Virus record (IMG/VR): IMGVR_UViG_3300023439_000062
Location: 1 to 21,850 of that record
Origin: a virus
DNA: 21,850 bases
Reading direction: 5' to 3' (one strand)
Shown one piece after another: positions 11,434-19,938 of this stretch. The notes below the pieces were generated by a model. It ran no database searches. It worked only from the letters and a program-made list of their open reading frames with translations, and had not been told where the DNA came from. Every line of letters starts with the position of its first letter. The stretch's first letter is position 1. The translations under genes and the position numbers were made by a program.

Positions 11434-13746
11434 ATGAGTAATATTATAACAATACCTCACGAGTTTAAACCTCGACCTTATCAATTAGAATTATTTAAAG
11501 CAATGGATAGCGGATATAAAAGAGCTATTGTTGTATATCATCGTCGAGCAGGTAAAGATAAATCATTATTTAACCTACTTATTAAAAAAGCTTTTGAACG
11601 AAAAGGTGTATATTATTATCTTTTTCCTGAATTTGCACAAGGCCGAAGAGTAATCTGGGATGGCGTAGATGGGTCAGGATTTAAATTTTTAGATCATATT
11701 CCAGAACAACTAATTCAACGTAAAAACTCTACTGACATGAAACTTGAATTAGTCAATGGATCTGTCATTCAAGTTATTGGTACAGATAAGTTTGATAAGG
11801 TTCGAGGATCTAATCCAGTAGGATGTGTATTTTCAGAATTTGCATTTCAAAACCCTAAAGCATGGCATATTGTAAGACCAATTCTTGCTGAAAATGGTGG
11901 ATGGGCTTGTTTTAATAGTACTCCTAATGGTAAAAATCATTTCTATAAGATGTATAATATGGCATTGAATAACCAGAATTGGTTTACTCAATTTCTTACA
12001 GTAGATGATACTAAAGATTGGGATGGAAATCCCATCATTACACAAGAGGCTATCCAAGAAGAAATTGATGCCGGAATGTCTAAAGAAATGGTTCAGCAGG
12101 AATTTTATTGTTTTCTTCCATTTGTATCTGATGTTATTACAAATAATGGAATTAAAGATATATCAGAAATAACTACATCTGACATGGTATTAACTCATGG
12201 TAATTCATATAGAAGAGTGAGAGGAGTATCTAAAAGATACTATTCAGGAGAAATTCTTAAAATAAAAGTAATAGGTAATAATAAACCAATTTATTGCACC
12301 CCGAATCATCCTTTTAGAGTATGTAACGATGGTGTTAATAATAAATGGATTCCAGCTGAAAATCTAAGTTTAAGTGATAGGCTAACAATACCTAGACCTC
12401 TTGTTGATAATTTTAAAGTTATTTCAGAAAATTTAGCATTCATTATATCTTGGTATATAACTGAAGGATCTTGTGGTAAAAATACTGTTCAATTTACAAT
12501 CAATCTGTCTTCTGAAAAAGATATTAGTAAAAAACTAAAAAAAGCGATTAAAGAAGAGTTTGGATTAAAATGTAAATTTTATGATAATATTAAAAATAAT
12601 ACTAGAACAATAACTGTATGTTCAAGACATTTACGTGAATTCTTAATACTTAATTGTGGAGCAGGCTCTATTAATAAGAAAATTCCTCCAATAATAAAGG
12701 GTTATGAACAATTAGTATTTGATAATTTAATATTAGGTGATGGACATATTCAAAATAATTCTGAATTTATATATACGACTATTTCAAAAACTTTAGCATA
12801 TCAAGTGCAATTATTAGGAAATTCGCTAGGGTATAAAATGCGAATTAGGGAAATTAAAAATAATTCTAATGGAAATATTTTAGGTAGGAATGTTTTATTA
12901 AACACTGTATATGATATAAGAGGAAATAAATCATCTAAATCTCGATTTATAAATAAACATAAATATAATTATTCTACTAAAATACTTTCAATAGAAAAAG
13001 AACATTACGAAGGTAATGTATATAATTTAGATGTAGCAGAAGAACATAGTTATTGTGTAAATTCTATAGTAGTACATAATTGTTCATGGATTGCAAATTC
13101 ACAAGGATTTTATTTTCTTTCTCTAATTGAAGAAGCAGAACAAGAAAAGAGAATAACTAATTTAGATATAGATCCTTCGGTACCAGTAAGTACCTGGTGG
13201 GATATCGGTGTAGGCGATAATACCTGTATTTGGTTTACTCAAATTGTAGATAATAAAATTCATGTAATTGATTTTTTACAAGATAAAGGTAAAGGACTAG
13301 ACCATTATGCTAAATTATTACAGCGTAAAAAATACATCTATGCTAGTCATAATTTTCCTCATGATATAATGAATATTGAATTTGGAACAGGTAGAACTAG
13401 ATTTGAAGTTGCTGAAAAGTTATTTGTAGGAACAAAAGTAAATTGTATTCCTAAACTTCCCTTAGAGGAAGGTATTAATGCAGTACGTATGGTATTACCT
13501 TTGTGTTATATAGATCAAAAAAGATGTGCAATAGGAATAGATGCACTTAAAAATTATCATAGACAATTCGATGAAAAAAATCAAGAATACAAAGACAAGC
13601 CTGTACATGATTGGTCATCTGATCCAACTGATGCTTTTAGATACATGAGTATAGGAATTACATTACCAAAGAAAAGATCATTTAGATCTGAATATATGAG
13701 AAACTCAAATAAAGTAGTTTCAATTAAGGATTGGAAAAGCGCATAA
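11434..13746 (+). CDS. terL: Terminase large subunit, interrupted by an intein
   Basis: The packaging motor and nuclease. The 770-aa precursor shows a Walker A-like HRRAGKDKS (residues 36-44), Walker B VGCVFSE (129-135), and an RNase H-like nuclease with Asp590 in WWDIG and the closing DWSSDPTDAFRYM (about 727-739), whose aspartates are likely metal ligands. Residues 226-549 are an in-frame intein; without them the protein is 446 aa, normal for a compact T7-like or Terminase_6-type TerL. The two exteins join as QQEFY-CSWIANS, between ATPase and nuclease. It starts 2 nt after the holin stop, with a poor ribosome binding site, and shares TAATG with the portal gene. Packaging should depend on protein splicing. 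Confidence 0.92.
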   Translation: MSNIITIPHEFKPRPYQLELFKAMDSGYKRAIVVYHRRAGKDKSLFNLLIKKAFERKGVYYYLFPEFAQGRRVIWDGVDGSGFKFLDHIPEQLIQRKNSTDMKLELVNGSVIQVIGTDKFDKVRGSNPVGCVFSEFAFQNPKAWHIVRPILAENGGWACFNSTPNGKNHFYKMYNMALNNQNWFTQFLTVDDTKDWDGNPIITQEAIQEEIDAGMSKEMVQQEFYCFLPFVSDVITNNGIKDISEITTSDMVLTHGNSYRRVRGVSKRYYSGEILKIKVIGNNKPIYCTPNHPFRVCNDGVNNKWIPAENLSLSDRLTIPRPLVDNFKVISENLAFIISWYITEGSCGKNTVQFTINLSSEKDISKKLKKAIKEEFGLKCKFYDNIKNNTRTITVCSRHLREFLILNCGAGSINKKIPPIIKGYEQLVFDNLILGDGHIQNNSEFIYTTISKTLAYQVQLLGNSLGYKMRIREIKNNSNGNILGRNVLLNTVYDIRGNKSSKSRFINKHKYNYSTKILSIEKEHYEGNVYNLDVAEEHSYCVNSIVVHNCSWIANSQGFYFLSLIEEAEQEKRITNLDIDPSVPVSTWWDIGVGDNTCIWFTQIVDNKIHVIDFLQDKGKGLDHYAKLLQRKKYIYASHNFPHDIMNIEFGTGRTRFEVAEKLFVGTKVNCIPKLPLEEGINAVRMVLPLCYIDQKRCAIGIDALKNYHRQFDEKNQEYKDKPVHDWSSDPTDAFRYMSIGITLPKKRSFRSEYMRNSNKVVSIKDWKSA
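12109..13080 (+). mobile_element. Intein with LAGLIDADG homing endonuclease in TerL
   Basis: 324 codons begin at Cys (codon 226, CFLPFVSDVITNNGIK) and end in VVHN just before Cys550. Visible splicing residues are the N-terminal nucleophile Cys1, block B TPNH (Thr64, His67), the penultimate His and terminal Asn (H323, N324) and the +1 Cys of the extein, so a standard class 1 mechanism is expected. Block F is YEGNVYNLDVAEEHSYCVN. Between the splicing halves are two dodecapeptides, LAFIISWYITEG (about 109-120) and VFDNLILGDG (about 203-212), with Glu119 and Asp211 as the likely catalytic acids of a DOD endonuclease, so it is probably a mobile, active intein. Base composition is even more AT-rich than the exteins. 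Confidence 0.93.
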
Positions 13747-15761
13747 TGACTACAAAACTAAAAAAAGAAATTCAAGTAGCAATGCAGCAATGGGATAGGT
13801 ACCAGAATGCTGTTAAAAGAGGTCATCACGAATATCAAATTACTGCTAGAACTAATGAAAATTTTTATCTAGGTGGTGGTAGGCAATGGTCTGATAATAT
13901 TAAAAAAGAGCTTGAAAAGAAAGGGAAACCTTGGTTGGAGGAAAATATTATCTTTTCTACTTTGAATACAGTGATTGGATACCAAACTCAATCTAGAATG
14001 GATATTGCGTATAAACCTAGAGAAGTAGATGACCAGAATATATCTGATATTCTAACTAAACTAGCAATGTATATTGTAGATAAGAATAATTTTCCTTGGT
14101 TAGAATCTCAAGTTTTTTCAGACGGACTTATTCAACAACGAGGTTATTTTGATATTAGAATGGATTTTAATGAGAATATCTATGGTGATATTAAAATAAC
14201 AACATTAGATCCTCTTGATGTTATACCTGATCCTGACGCTAAATCGTATGATCCTGACGATTGGTCAGATGTAATGGTTACATCTTGGCTATCATTTAAT
14301 GATATTAAAACTACTTATGGATTAGCCAAATGGCGAAAAATTCAATCATTAATTGAGAATGACTCTGATTTTGGAACAAATTCGTATGAAGAACCTAGAA
14401 ATAAATTTGGAACATTAAATAATTATTCTTCTTTTTACGTAGATTCATCAGGAGTTAAACATGCTAGAATAATTGATAGACAACACTGGGTATTACAAAA
14501 TAGATTATTTTATGTTGATTTATCTACGGGAGATCTTACCCCAGTTCCAGATGGCGTTACTGAAAAACAAGCGCGTAAAGAAATTCGTGGTACAAATAAA
14601 GATGTAATAAAGAAATTAATTAAACGTATTAGATGGACAGTATCTACTAAAGATGTAATACTTCATGATGATTGGAGTCCTTATGATCATTTTACAGTGG
14701 TTCCTTACTTTCCTTACTTTAGACGTGGTGTTACAATGGGTCTTGTCGATAACTTAGTTAAGACTCAGGAAATGTTAAATAAAGTTTATTCTCAAATTTT
14801 ACATGTTGTAAATACTACTGCTAATTCAGGGTGGAAAGTTGAAGAGAACTCTTTAGTAAATATGGATGTGGAGGATTTAGAAGAAGAAGGTTCTCAAACT
14901 GGTTTAGTATTAGAATATAAAACTGGTAGACGCCCTCCTGAAAAAATTGAACCAAATCAGATTCCAACTGGTCTAAAGGATTTAGTAACATCAGGTGTAG
15001 ACCTTATTAGACTTATCTCAGGCGTTTCTGAGACGTTTCAAGGAGGTAAAGGGCCTGAAGTATCAGGTACAGCAATTCAGTCCCGTGTACAGCAAGCAGC
15101 AGTCCAATTAGCAGCTCCTATTGATAATTTATTTAGAACTCGTAATATGATTGCTCAACGATTATTAAAGCTTATTCAGTCATTTTATACCGAAGAGCGA
15201 ACTGTACTAATTACAGGGCCTAATCAAAGTGATTCAATGGAGCAAATTACTATTAATAAACAGGACGATGCTGGAATAATTAATGATGTTACAGTAGGTA
15301 AATATGATGTAGTAATAGCAGATGTACCAACTCAAATTACATTTCAAAATTCTCAGTTCTCACAGGCTATTGAACTTAAGAAGTATGGAGTTGATATTCC
15401 TGATGATGAAATGGTACTAATGAGTACTCTTGCAAGAAAATCAGAAATAGCTAAACGTCTTGCTAAAGAACCAAGTCCAGAACAACAAGAACAAGCAAAG
15501 CTAGAAACTAATAAGCTTAAAGCTGAATCTGAAAAATTAGAAAATGAAGCTGCAAATAAAAAAGCAGCAGCATTAAAAACAGTTACTGAAGTTGCGGATA
15601 TGATTTCACAAAATCCTAAAACAGCAGATGTAATTGATAGATTGCTAGAATTAGTCACTAACGAGTCTGAAAAGTCTCAAGAACAATTGATTGAAGATCA
15701 AATGCCAGAAGGCAACTCCATGTTAAATAATAGTATTTCTAAATTGGGAGATTTACAATGA
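13746..15761 (+). CDS. Portal protein (P22-like)
   Basis: 671 aa from the ATG at 13746, which shares TAATG with the terL stop; an in-frame TTG at 13731 is less likely. The start MTTKLKKEIQVAMQQWDRY, ARTNENFYLGGGRQW, LEENIIFSTLNTVIGYQTQS and ITTLDPLDVIPDPDAKSYD follow the P22-type portal family, as do the later VVPYFPYFRRGVTMGLVDNL and VSGTAIQSRVQQA blocks. Residues about 585-625 are a Lys/Glu/Ala coiled coil, probably the C-terminal barrel. Twelve copies should form the ring through which TerL pumps DNA and on which the adaptor encoded at 20913 sits. It overlaps the M15 peptidase gene by 4 nt (ATGA). Confidence 0.88.
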   Translation: MTTKLKKEIQVAMQQWDRYQNAVKRGHHEYQITARTNENFYLGGGRQWSDNIKKELEKKGKPWLEENIIFSTLNTVIGYQTQSRMDIAYKPREVDDQNISDILTKLAMYIVDKNNFPWLESQVFSDGLIQQRGYFDIRMDFNENIYGDIKITTLDPLDVIPDPDAKSYDPDDWSDVMVTSWLSFNDIKTTYGLAKWRKIQSLIENDSDFGTNSYEEPRNKFGTLNNYSSFYVDSSGVKHARIIDRQHWVLQNRLFYVDLSTGDLTPVPDGVTEKQARKEIRGTNKDVIKKLIKRIRWTVSTKDVILHDDWSPYDHFTVVPYFPYFRRGVTMGLVDNLVKTQEMLNKVYSQILHVVNTTANSGWKVEENSLVNMDVEDLEEEGSQTGLVLEYKTGRRPPEKIEPNQIPTGLKDLVTSGVDLIRLISGVSETFQGGKGPEVSGTAIQSRVQQAAVQLAAPIDNLFRTRNMIAQRLLKLIQSFYTEERTVLITGPNQSDSMEQITINKQDDAGIINDVTVGKYDVVIADVPTQITFQNSQFSQAIELKKYGVDIPDDEMVLMSTLARKSEIAKRLAKEPSPEQQEQAKLETNKLKAESEKLENEAANKKAAALKTVTEVADMISQNPKTADVIDRLLELVTNESEKSQEQLIEDQMPEGNSMLNNSISKLGDLQ

Positions 15762-16099
15762 CATTAGGTAAGCAACAAGAATTGTTTATGAGACTGCTTC
15801 CACGACTCATTGACAAAGCTCATGAAATGGGCTTTGAAATAAGAGGAGGTGATCTATATCGAGATCCAAGAGTATTTGGATCTATTGGTGAGAAGAAAGG
15901 ATATGGACATAGAAATTCTTGTCATAAATTAAAATTGGCTATTGATTTAAATTTATTTAAAGATGGTCGTTTTATACAAACTACGGAAGGACATAGGGAA
16001 TTAGGTGAATGGTGGGAGCAGCAACACCCTCTCTGTAGGTGGGGAGGGCGTTTTAATGATGGTAATCACTATTCTTTAACTTATAATGGTTATAAATAA
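15758..16099 (+). CDS. M15-family peptidase (candidate endolysin, L-Ala-D-Glu or D-Ala-D-Ala type)
   Basis: 113 aa, a compact single-domain metallopeptidase. The order HKLKLAIDLNLF (His56 and Asp63 as zinc ligands), GELGEWWE-type helix (here HRELGEWWEQQ) and the final NHYSLTY, with the third ligand His, matches phage M15 endopeptidases and VanY-like carboxypeptidases. CRWGGRF-DGNHYS is the usual active-site end. It would cut peptidoglycan cross-bridges during lysis, with passage through the holin. Its place between portal and scaffold is unusual for an endolysin and leaves room for a virion-linked role. No signal peptide. The start overlaps the portal stop and has GGGAG upstream. Confidence 0.85.
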   Translation: MTLGKQQELFMRLLPRLIDKAHEMGFEIRGGDLYRDPRVFGSIGEKKGYGHRNSCHKLKLAIDLNLFKDGRFIQTTEGHRELGEWWEQQHPLCRWGGRFNDGNHYSLTYNGYK

Positions 16100-16161
16100 A
16101 TTCGTTTACTGATACGATAATCAGGACTAATGGACAGTTTAACCAACGTAAAAGGTATATC

Positions 16162-17121
16162 ATGGTAGAAAAAAAAGAAGCTGATTTTGAATTAGATTTA
16201 ATGTTTAATATTGACGACGATGAAGATTACGAAGAATTAGATCGTGGTGATGAAGTCGATTTAGATGAGGATGAAGATTCTGAAGAGGATATCGAAGATA
16301 TCGAAGATATCGAAGATTCTGAAGATTCTGAAGACGAAGAAGACGAGGATGTCGAAGAGGATGAAGAGTCTGAAGAGGATGAGGAAGATATTTCCAATAT
16401 TAAAATTCCAAAATCTAGATTAGATGAAGTTATTGCTCAACGTGAAGAAGAGCGTGAAAGGGTAAAATGGTTAGAAGAACAATTAACAAAATTAATTGAT
16501 TCAAAACCAGAATCCAAACAATCATCTGAAGATGATACTCCTAGTTATGATTTTGCCTCGGCAGAAGAAAAATATGCTGAATTAATTATTGAAGGAGAAA
16601 CATCTAAGACTGCTAAACTTCGAGCAGAAATTGATGACGCACGAAGAGAAGAAATGATATCTGTAATTAAATCAATCGAATCTGAAAATGAAAAGAAGAT
16701 TGAGTCGGTATCTAAACAAAGTACTGAGCAATTAAAATTCGATACTTTAATTGAAAAGTTTGAAAGTAAATACGAATTTTTAAATGTAGATTCAGATAAT
16801 TATAATGAAGAAGCGGTTGATACAGTTAATACTTTGATGGCAGGATTTGTAGCATCAGGATTATCTAAACCAGAAGCACTTCAGAAAGCAGTAACTAAAG
16901 TTGTTCCTTTATATAAATCGAATGAATCTAAAGAATTAGGTAAAACTCGAAAAGCTAAATCTATTAAAAAATCAGTAAAAGCAGCTAAATCTCAGCCTCC
17001 TAAAACTCGATCCTCGGGGACTAAGAATGTTGATTTAGATAGTATTGATATTACTAAGCTTTCTGAAAAAGAGTTTGAAAAACTTACTGAAAAAGAAAAA
17101 AGAATCTTAAGAGGAGATTAA
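16162..17121 (+). CDS. Head scaffolding protein
   Basis: 319 aa. The first 80 residues are an extreme Asp/Glu/Ser run (DEDEDSEEDIEDIEDIED and similar), then a helical coiled-coil core (LDEVIAQREEERERVKWLEE, YAELIIEGETSKTAKLRAEI) and a basic end (TRKAKSIKKSVKAAKSQPPK) before LSEKEFEKLTEKEKRIL. Acidic N-terminus, central coiled coil and basic capsid-binding C-terminus, directly upstream of the major capsid gene and after the portal, is the standard profile of a phage scaffold that shapes the prohead and then leaves. No protease triad is visible. The acidic run has short GAAGATATC-like DNA repeats that could vary in length. The ribosome binding site AAAGG is good. Confidence 0.8.
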   Translation: MVEKKEADFELDLMFNIDDDEDYEELDRGDEVDLDEDEDSEEDIEDIEDIEDSEDSEDEEDEDVEEDEESEEDEEDISNIKIPKSRLDEVIAQREEERERVKWLEEQLTKLIDSKPESKQSSEDDTPSYDFASAEEKYAELIIEGETSKTAKLRAEIDDARREEMISVIKSIESENEKKIESVSKQSTEQLKFDTLIEKFESKYEFLNVDSDNYNEEAVDTVNTLMAGFVASGLSKPEALQKAVTKVVPLYKSNESKELGKTRKAKSIKKSVKAAKSQPPKTRSSGTKNVDLDSIDITKLSEKEFEKLTEKEKRILRGD

Positions 17122-17235
17122 AAAAGTCAACAGATGTTTGACGACGTATGTTCTTACGATAAAGAGCCGGTAGGGACTCCGATATGTCTAATCGTTAAAA
17201 CAAACTGTTAATATAATTAAAAAGAGGAAAAATTA
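17122..17235 (+). other. Structured leader of the capsid gene
   Basis: The 114-nt gap holds nested inverted repeats: AACAG/CTGTT (17129-17133 with 17205-17209), ACGAT/ATCGT (17156-17160 with 17191-17195) around GAG/CTC, plus CGTA/TACG (17145-17148 with 17155-17158) as an alternative. AAGAGGA then precedes the ATG. It may hold a late promoter or stabilise the abundant capsid mRNA; no sigma70 match is convincing. Confidence 0.35.
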
Positions 17236-17469
17236 ATGCTAACAAATTTTGCAGCACTGACTGCTGATCAAAAATTAGTATGGTCTAGAGACTTGTGGAA
17301 ACAAGCACGTAATAAAGCGTTTATTTCTAAGTTTCTAGGTACTTCTCCTGACAGCGTTATTCAACGCATTACTGAATTGACTAAGACTGAAAAAGGTGAA
17401 GAAGTAATCATGCACCTTCTTGCAGATTTAGTTGACGATGGTGTAGTTGGTGATAACGAACGTGAGGGT
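17236..17469 (+). CDS. Major capsid protein (N4-gp56 family), exon 1
   Basis: Codons 1-78 of the capsid protein. MLTNFAALTADQKLVWSRDLWKQARN, then ITELTKTEKGEEVIMHLLADLVDDGVVGDNEREG, match the start of N4-gp56-type major capsid proteins, which continue directly into NEEE-M-SYND as found in exon 2. The exon ends after GGT (17469) because the next codons, YLFA and stop, belong to the intron. The ribosome binding site AAGAGGA is strong. Exons 1 to 3 join in phase to about 373 aa (78 + 265 + 30), the usual length of the family. The product forms the icosahedral shell on the scaffold. Confidence 0.88.
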
Positions 17470-18292
17470 TATCTTTTCGCATAGCTCTCATTAAATCCTT
17501 TTTATTGCTGGAATATCCTTAGAGTCTTTAGAACTACAAAGTAGAGATGAAATACGCTCAGGCTTGAAATTATGAATTATTATTTTAATAATCATGAGTG
17601 TTTAAAAATCTAAAGAATTGGACAATCAGCAGGGAAGCCTCGAAATAGAGGAACCTTCAACGACTAGGGTTAAACCTATAGGATATATTTATCCGAAACA
17701 GAGGACAATTAATGAAAATTTGTAATAAGTGTAATACGGAATTTCCACTTTCTTTTTTCTTTAAAAATAAAAACAATAAGGATGGTAGATTAAACTCATG
17801 TAAAAACTGTTGTAGAGAATATAATCTTAAATATAAAAGCAAAAATAAAAAACTTTTATATAAACAGAATAAAGATTGGCGACTTAGAAATAAAGAGCGA
17901 ATCAAAAAGTATATGACAGAATATCGTCTTAATAATAGGGATAAAATATATGAAGTTAATCAACAATGGATTAAAAGAAATAAAGAAAGATACCGAGCAA
18001 TAAAAAATGCTTGCAACGCTCAAAGAAGGGCGAACAAAAGATGTGCATTTGTTAAATGGGCTGATAAAAAAGCAATTAAAGACTTGTATAAAGAGGCTCA
18101 ACAATTAACAATGCTTACCGGTATTGCACATCATGTAGACCATATAATTCCTTTAGTAAATCCTAAAGCATGTGGACTACATGTTGAAACTAATCTTCGA
18201 ATTATAACTGCCGAAGAGAATATTAAAAAATCAAATAAATTAATTGAAGATATAGTCTGAACTATATGGAGACATATAGATTAACATAATTG
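17470..18292 (+). mobile_element. Group I intron 1 in the capsid gene
   Basis: 823 nt carrying the group I core in order: P-like ATTGCTGGAA (17504-17513), Q-like AATCAGCAGGGAAG (17624-17637), R-like TTCAACGACTAG (17656-17667) and S-like AAGATATAGTCT (18247-18258). GACTA (17662-17666) pairs with TAGTC (18253-18257) as P7. P1 is clear: exon TGAGGGT (17463-17469) pairs with GCTCTCA (17484-17490), giving a U-G wobble exactly at the 5' splice site. The intron ends in G at 18292. Splicing joins GGT to AAC in frame. An HNH endonuclease gene fills the loop between the two P7 strands. Confidence 0.9.
17712..18260 (+). CDS. HNH homing endonuclease of capsid intron 1
   Basis: 182 aa. The N-terminus has a zinc-ribbon-like pair (CNKC at residues 4-7 and CKNC about 30-33). 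The middle is a long Lys/Arg-rich helical region, presumably for DNA grip. The HNH nuclease is at about 141-180: HHVDHIIPL, then ACGLHVETNLRIITAEENIKKSN. The paired histidines and final Asn are the metal and catalytic residues. It would cut intron-less capsid genes and drive intron spread. GAGGA precedes its ATG. Its last codons (DIV and stop) are the S/P7 strand of the ribozyme, so coding and catalytic RNA overlap. The same architecture occurs in the second intron's protein. Confidence 0.9.
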   Translation: MKICNKCNTEFPLSFFFKNKNNKDGRLNSCKNCCREYNLKYKSKNKKLLYKQNKDWRLRNKERIKKYMTEYRLNNRDKIYEVNQQWIKRNKERYRAIKNACNAQRRANKRCAFVKWADKKAIKDLYKEAQQLTMLTGIAHHVDHIIPLVNPKACGLHVETNLRIITAEENIKKSNKLIEDIV

Positions 18293-19087
18293 AACGAAGA
18301 AGAGATGCGTTCTTACAATGACAAAATCACTATTGACTTAATCAGTCATGGTGTTCGTCAGAAAGGTAAGCTCGCAGAACAAAAAACTGTAATTAACTTT
18401 AGAGAAAATGCACGAGATCGATTAGCATATTGGTTATCTAATCGTATGGATCAATTGGCATTTTTAACTTTATCTGGAGTTGATTATTCACGAAACAATG
18501 ATGGTTCATTAAGGACTTCTACAGCATTTAGCAATTTGGCTTTTGCTGCTAGTGTAACTCCTCCTTCTGCTAAACGCCATCTTCGTGTAACAAATACAAC
18601 TGGTGATTCTACTGGTTATACCGGTCTAGCTACTGGCAATACCGCAGCTATGGTAAGTACAGATGTTCTTACTTATAAAGCTATTGTAGATATTGCTACA
18701 TATGCAAAGAATCATTATATTAAACCATTGAATGAAGGTGGTAAAGAATATTATATTGCTTTTGTTCGTCCTGAAGCATTAGCTCAACTGAAGAAGGATG
18801 CAGACTATCAAAGAGCTATTACTACTGCCGAACAACGCTCATCTAAAAACCCTTGGTTTACAGGTGGTGTTGTAACAGTAGACGGTATTGTATTCCACGA
18901 ACATCGTTTGGTTTATAATACTACTGGTGCTACTTCAGGCACCGATAAATGGGGTGCTGCTGCAAATGTGGACGGCTCTCGCATGTTGTTGTGCGGCGCT
19001 CAAGCATTGGGCATGGCTGACTTAGGTGCCCCAGAGTGGTCAGAAAAATGGTTTAACTATGATTCAAGTCCAGGCATTAATGTCGAT
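18293..19087 (+). CDS. Major capsid protein (N4-gp56 family), exon 2
   Basis: 265 codons forming most of the HK97-fold shell protein: NEEEMRSYNDKITIDLISHG, VRQKGKLAEQKTVINFRENA, RDRLAYWLSNRMDQLAFLTLS, later YYIAFVRPEALAQLKKDADY, TGGVVTVDGIVFHEHRLVYN and LCGAQALGMADLGAPEWSEK. All follow the order of N4-gp56 family proteins. It begins directly after the intron's terminal G; there is no start codon of its own, although a TTG just upstream could mimic one. The end is placed after GAT (NYDSSPGINVD), since the following CRLAA and stop do not fit the family and lie in intron 2. Confidence 0.88.
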
Positions 19088-19938
19088 AAAATTTGTCGCC
19101 TAGCAGCGTAATCTGCTAGTGAAAATCTCTCTAATTGCTGGAAACTCTTGATAGGTACTTTAACTACAAACATTACGAAAGTAGATGTTGAAAGTTTAAA
19201 AATAAAGTAATAGAGACAATCAGCAGCTAAGACTCTAAGTAGAAACTTATTAGCAATTTTAAGTGTCTATATGAGTAAAGTTCAACGACTAGAGCATGGC
19301 TCGTACACTTTTAGCTTAAAGTGGAAATGGGAGATATCGTATGAAAGAGTGTAAATATTGTAAACGCAAGGATGATGGCGTAATTCCTTTTGTCCAAGAT
19401 GAAAGGAAATGTGTTGAGTGTAGGAATAGACTCAAAAGAGAAAAATATAAGAATGATTTAGAATATAGGAAACGGGTTATAGAATATAATTCGAACTATA
19501 GAAATCAAACAGAAAATAAAATTAAATTTAAAAAGTACTATAAAGAATATTCAACTAATTCTAAAAATAAAGATAGAATTAAAAAGATTAAGTTAAAATA
19601 TTCTAAAAATAATCCTCATAAGATTAATGCGCATACTGCATTGCGCAGAGTTAAAAAATTGCAAAGAACTGTTTTTAATAATGATATTACAAATCATAAT
19701 ATAAAAGAAACATATAAATTATGTGCAATATTAAATAAACATTCTAAACAAACTTTTAACGTAGATCATATAATTCCTTTACAAGGAAGGTGTGTATCTG
19801 GATTACATGTTACTCTTAATTTACAAGTTATTCCCTCACAAATAAATTTTTACAAAAATAATTCTTTCAACGATAAAGATATAGTCTAAACTACATGGAG
19901 ACATGTAGAGATACAAGGAATGTATCGTAATATAATTG
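19088..19938 (+). mobile_element. Group I intron 2 in the capsid gene
   Basis: 851 nt with the same core order as intron 1: AATTGCTGGAAAC (19133-19145), AATCAGCAGCTAAG (19218-19231), GTTCAACGACTAGA (19280-19293) and AAGATATAGTCT (19876-19887), with P7 as GACTA (19287-19291) and TAGTC (19882-19886). P1 may be exon CGAT (19084-19087) with GTCG (19095-19098), again with U-G at the splice site, followed by a 7-bp P2-like stem (19100-19106 with 19113-19119). The 3' end TAATTG matches intron 1. This gives VD-KMFGFLKP. An alternative boundary (DKI-FGF, ending the intron at ATG, 19944) would also fit the family, so the exact nucleotides are less certain than for intron 1. Confidence 0.85.
19341..19889 (+). 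CDS. HNH homing endonuclease of capsid intron 2
   Basis: 182 aa, the same length as the intron 1 enzyme but clearly diverged. A zinc-ribbon-like start (CKYC at 4-7, CVEC about 24-27), a basic helical middle (KNKDRIKKIKLKYSKNNPHK), and an HNH domain FNVDHIIPLQGRCVSGLHVTLNLQVI (about 141-166) ending with INFYKNNS. DH is the catalytic pair. The DIV-stop end again overlaps the ribozyme S element. GGGAG precedes the ATG. It is expected to cut at the capsid exon 2/exon 3 junction of intron-less relatives. Confidence 0.9.
   Translation: MKECKYCKRKDDGVIPFVQDERKCVECRNRLKREKYKNDLEYRKRVIEYNSNYRNQTENKIKFKKYYKEYSTNSKNKDRIKKIKLKYSKNNPHKINAHTALRRVKKLQRTVFNNDITNHNIKETYKLCAILNKHSKQTFNVDHIIPLQGRCVSGLHVTLNLQVIPSQINFYKNNSFNDKDIV

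Noticed and set aside
13731-13745. TTG start for the portal gene, five codons upstream
   Set aside because: The ATG at 13746 shares TAATG with the terL stop, the junction type used repeatedly here, and AAGGA would lie directly against the TTG.
5317-17162. Shared ACGATAA heptamer upstream of the late block, scaffold and capsid genes as a late promoter
   Set aside because: It occurs at 5317, 16114 and 17156, but flanks and spacing do not align and the word is expected by chance in AT-rich DNA.
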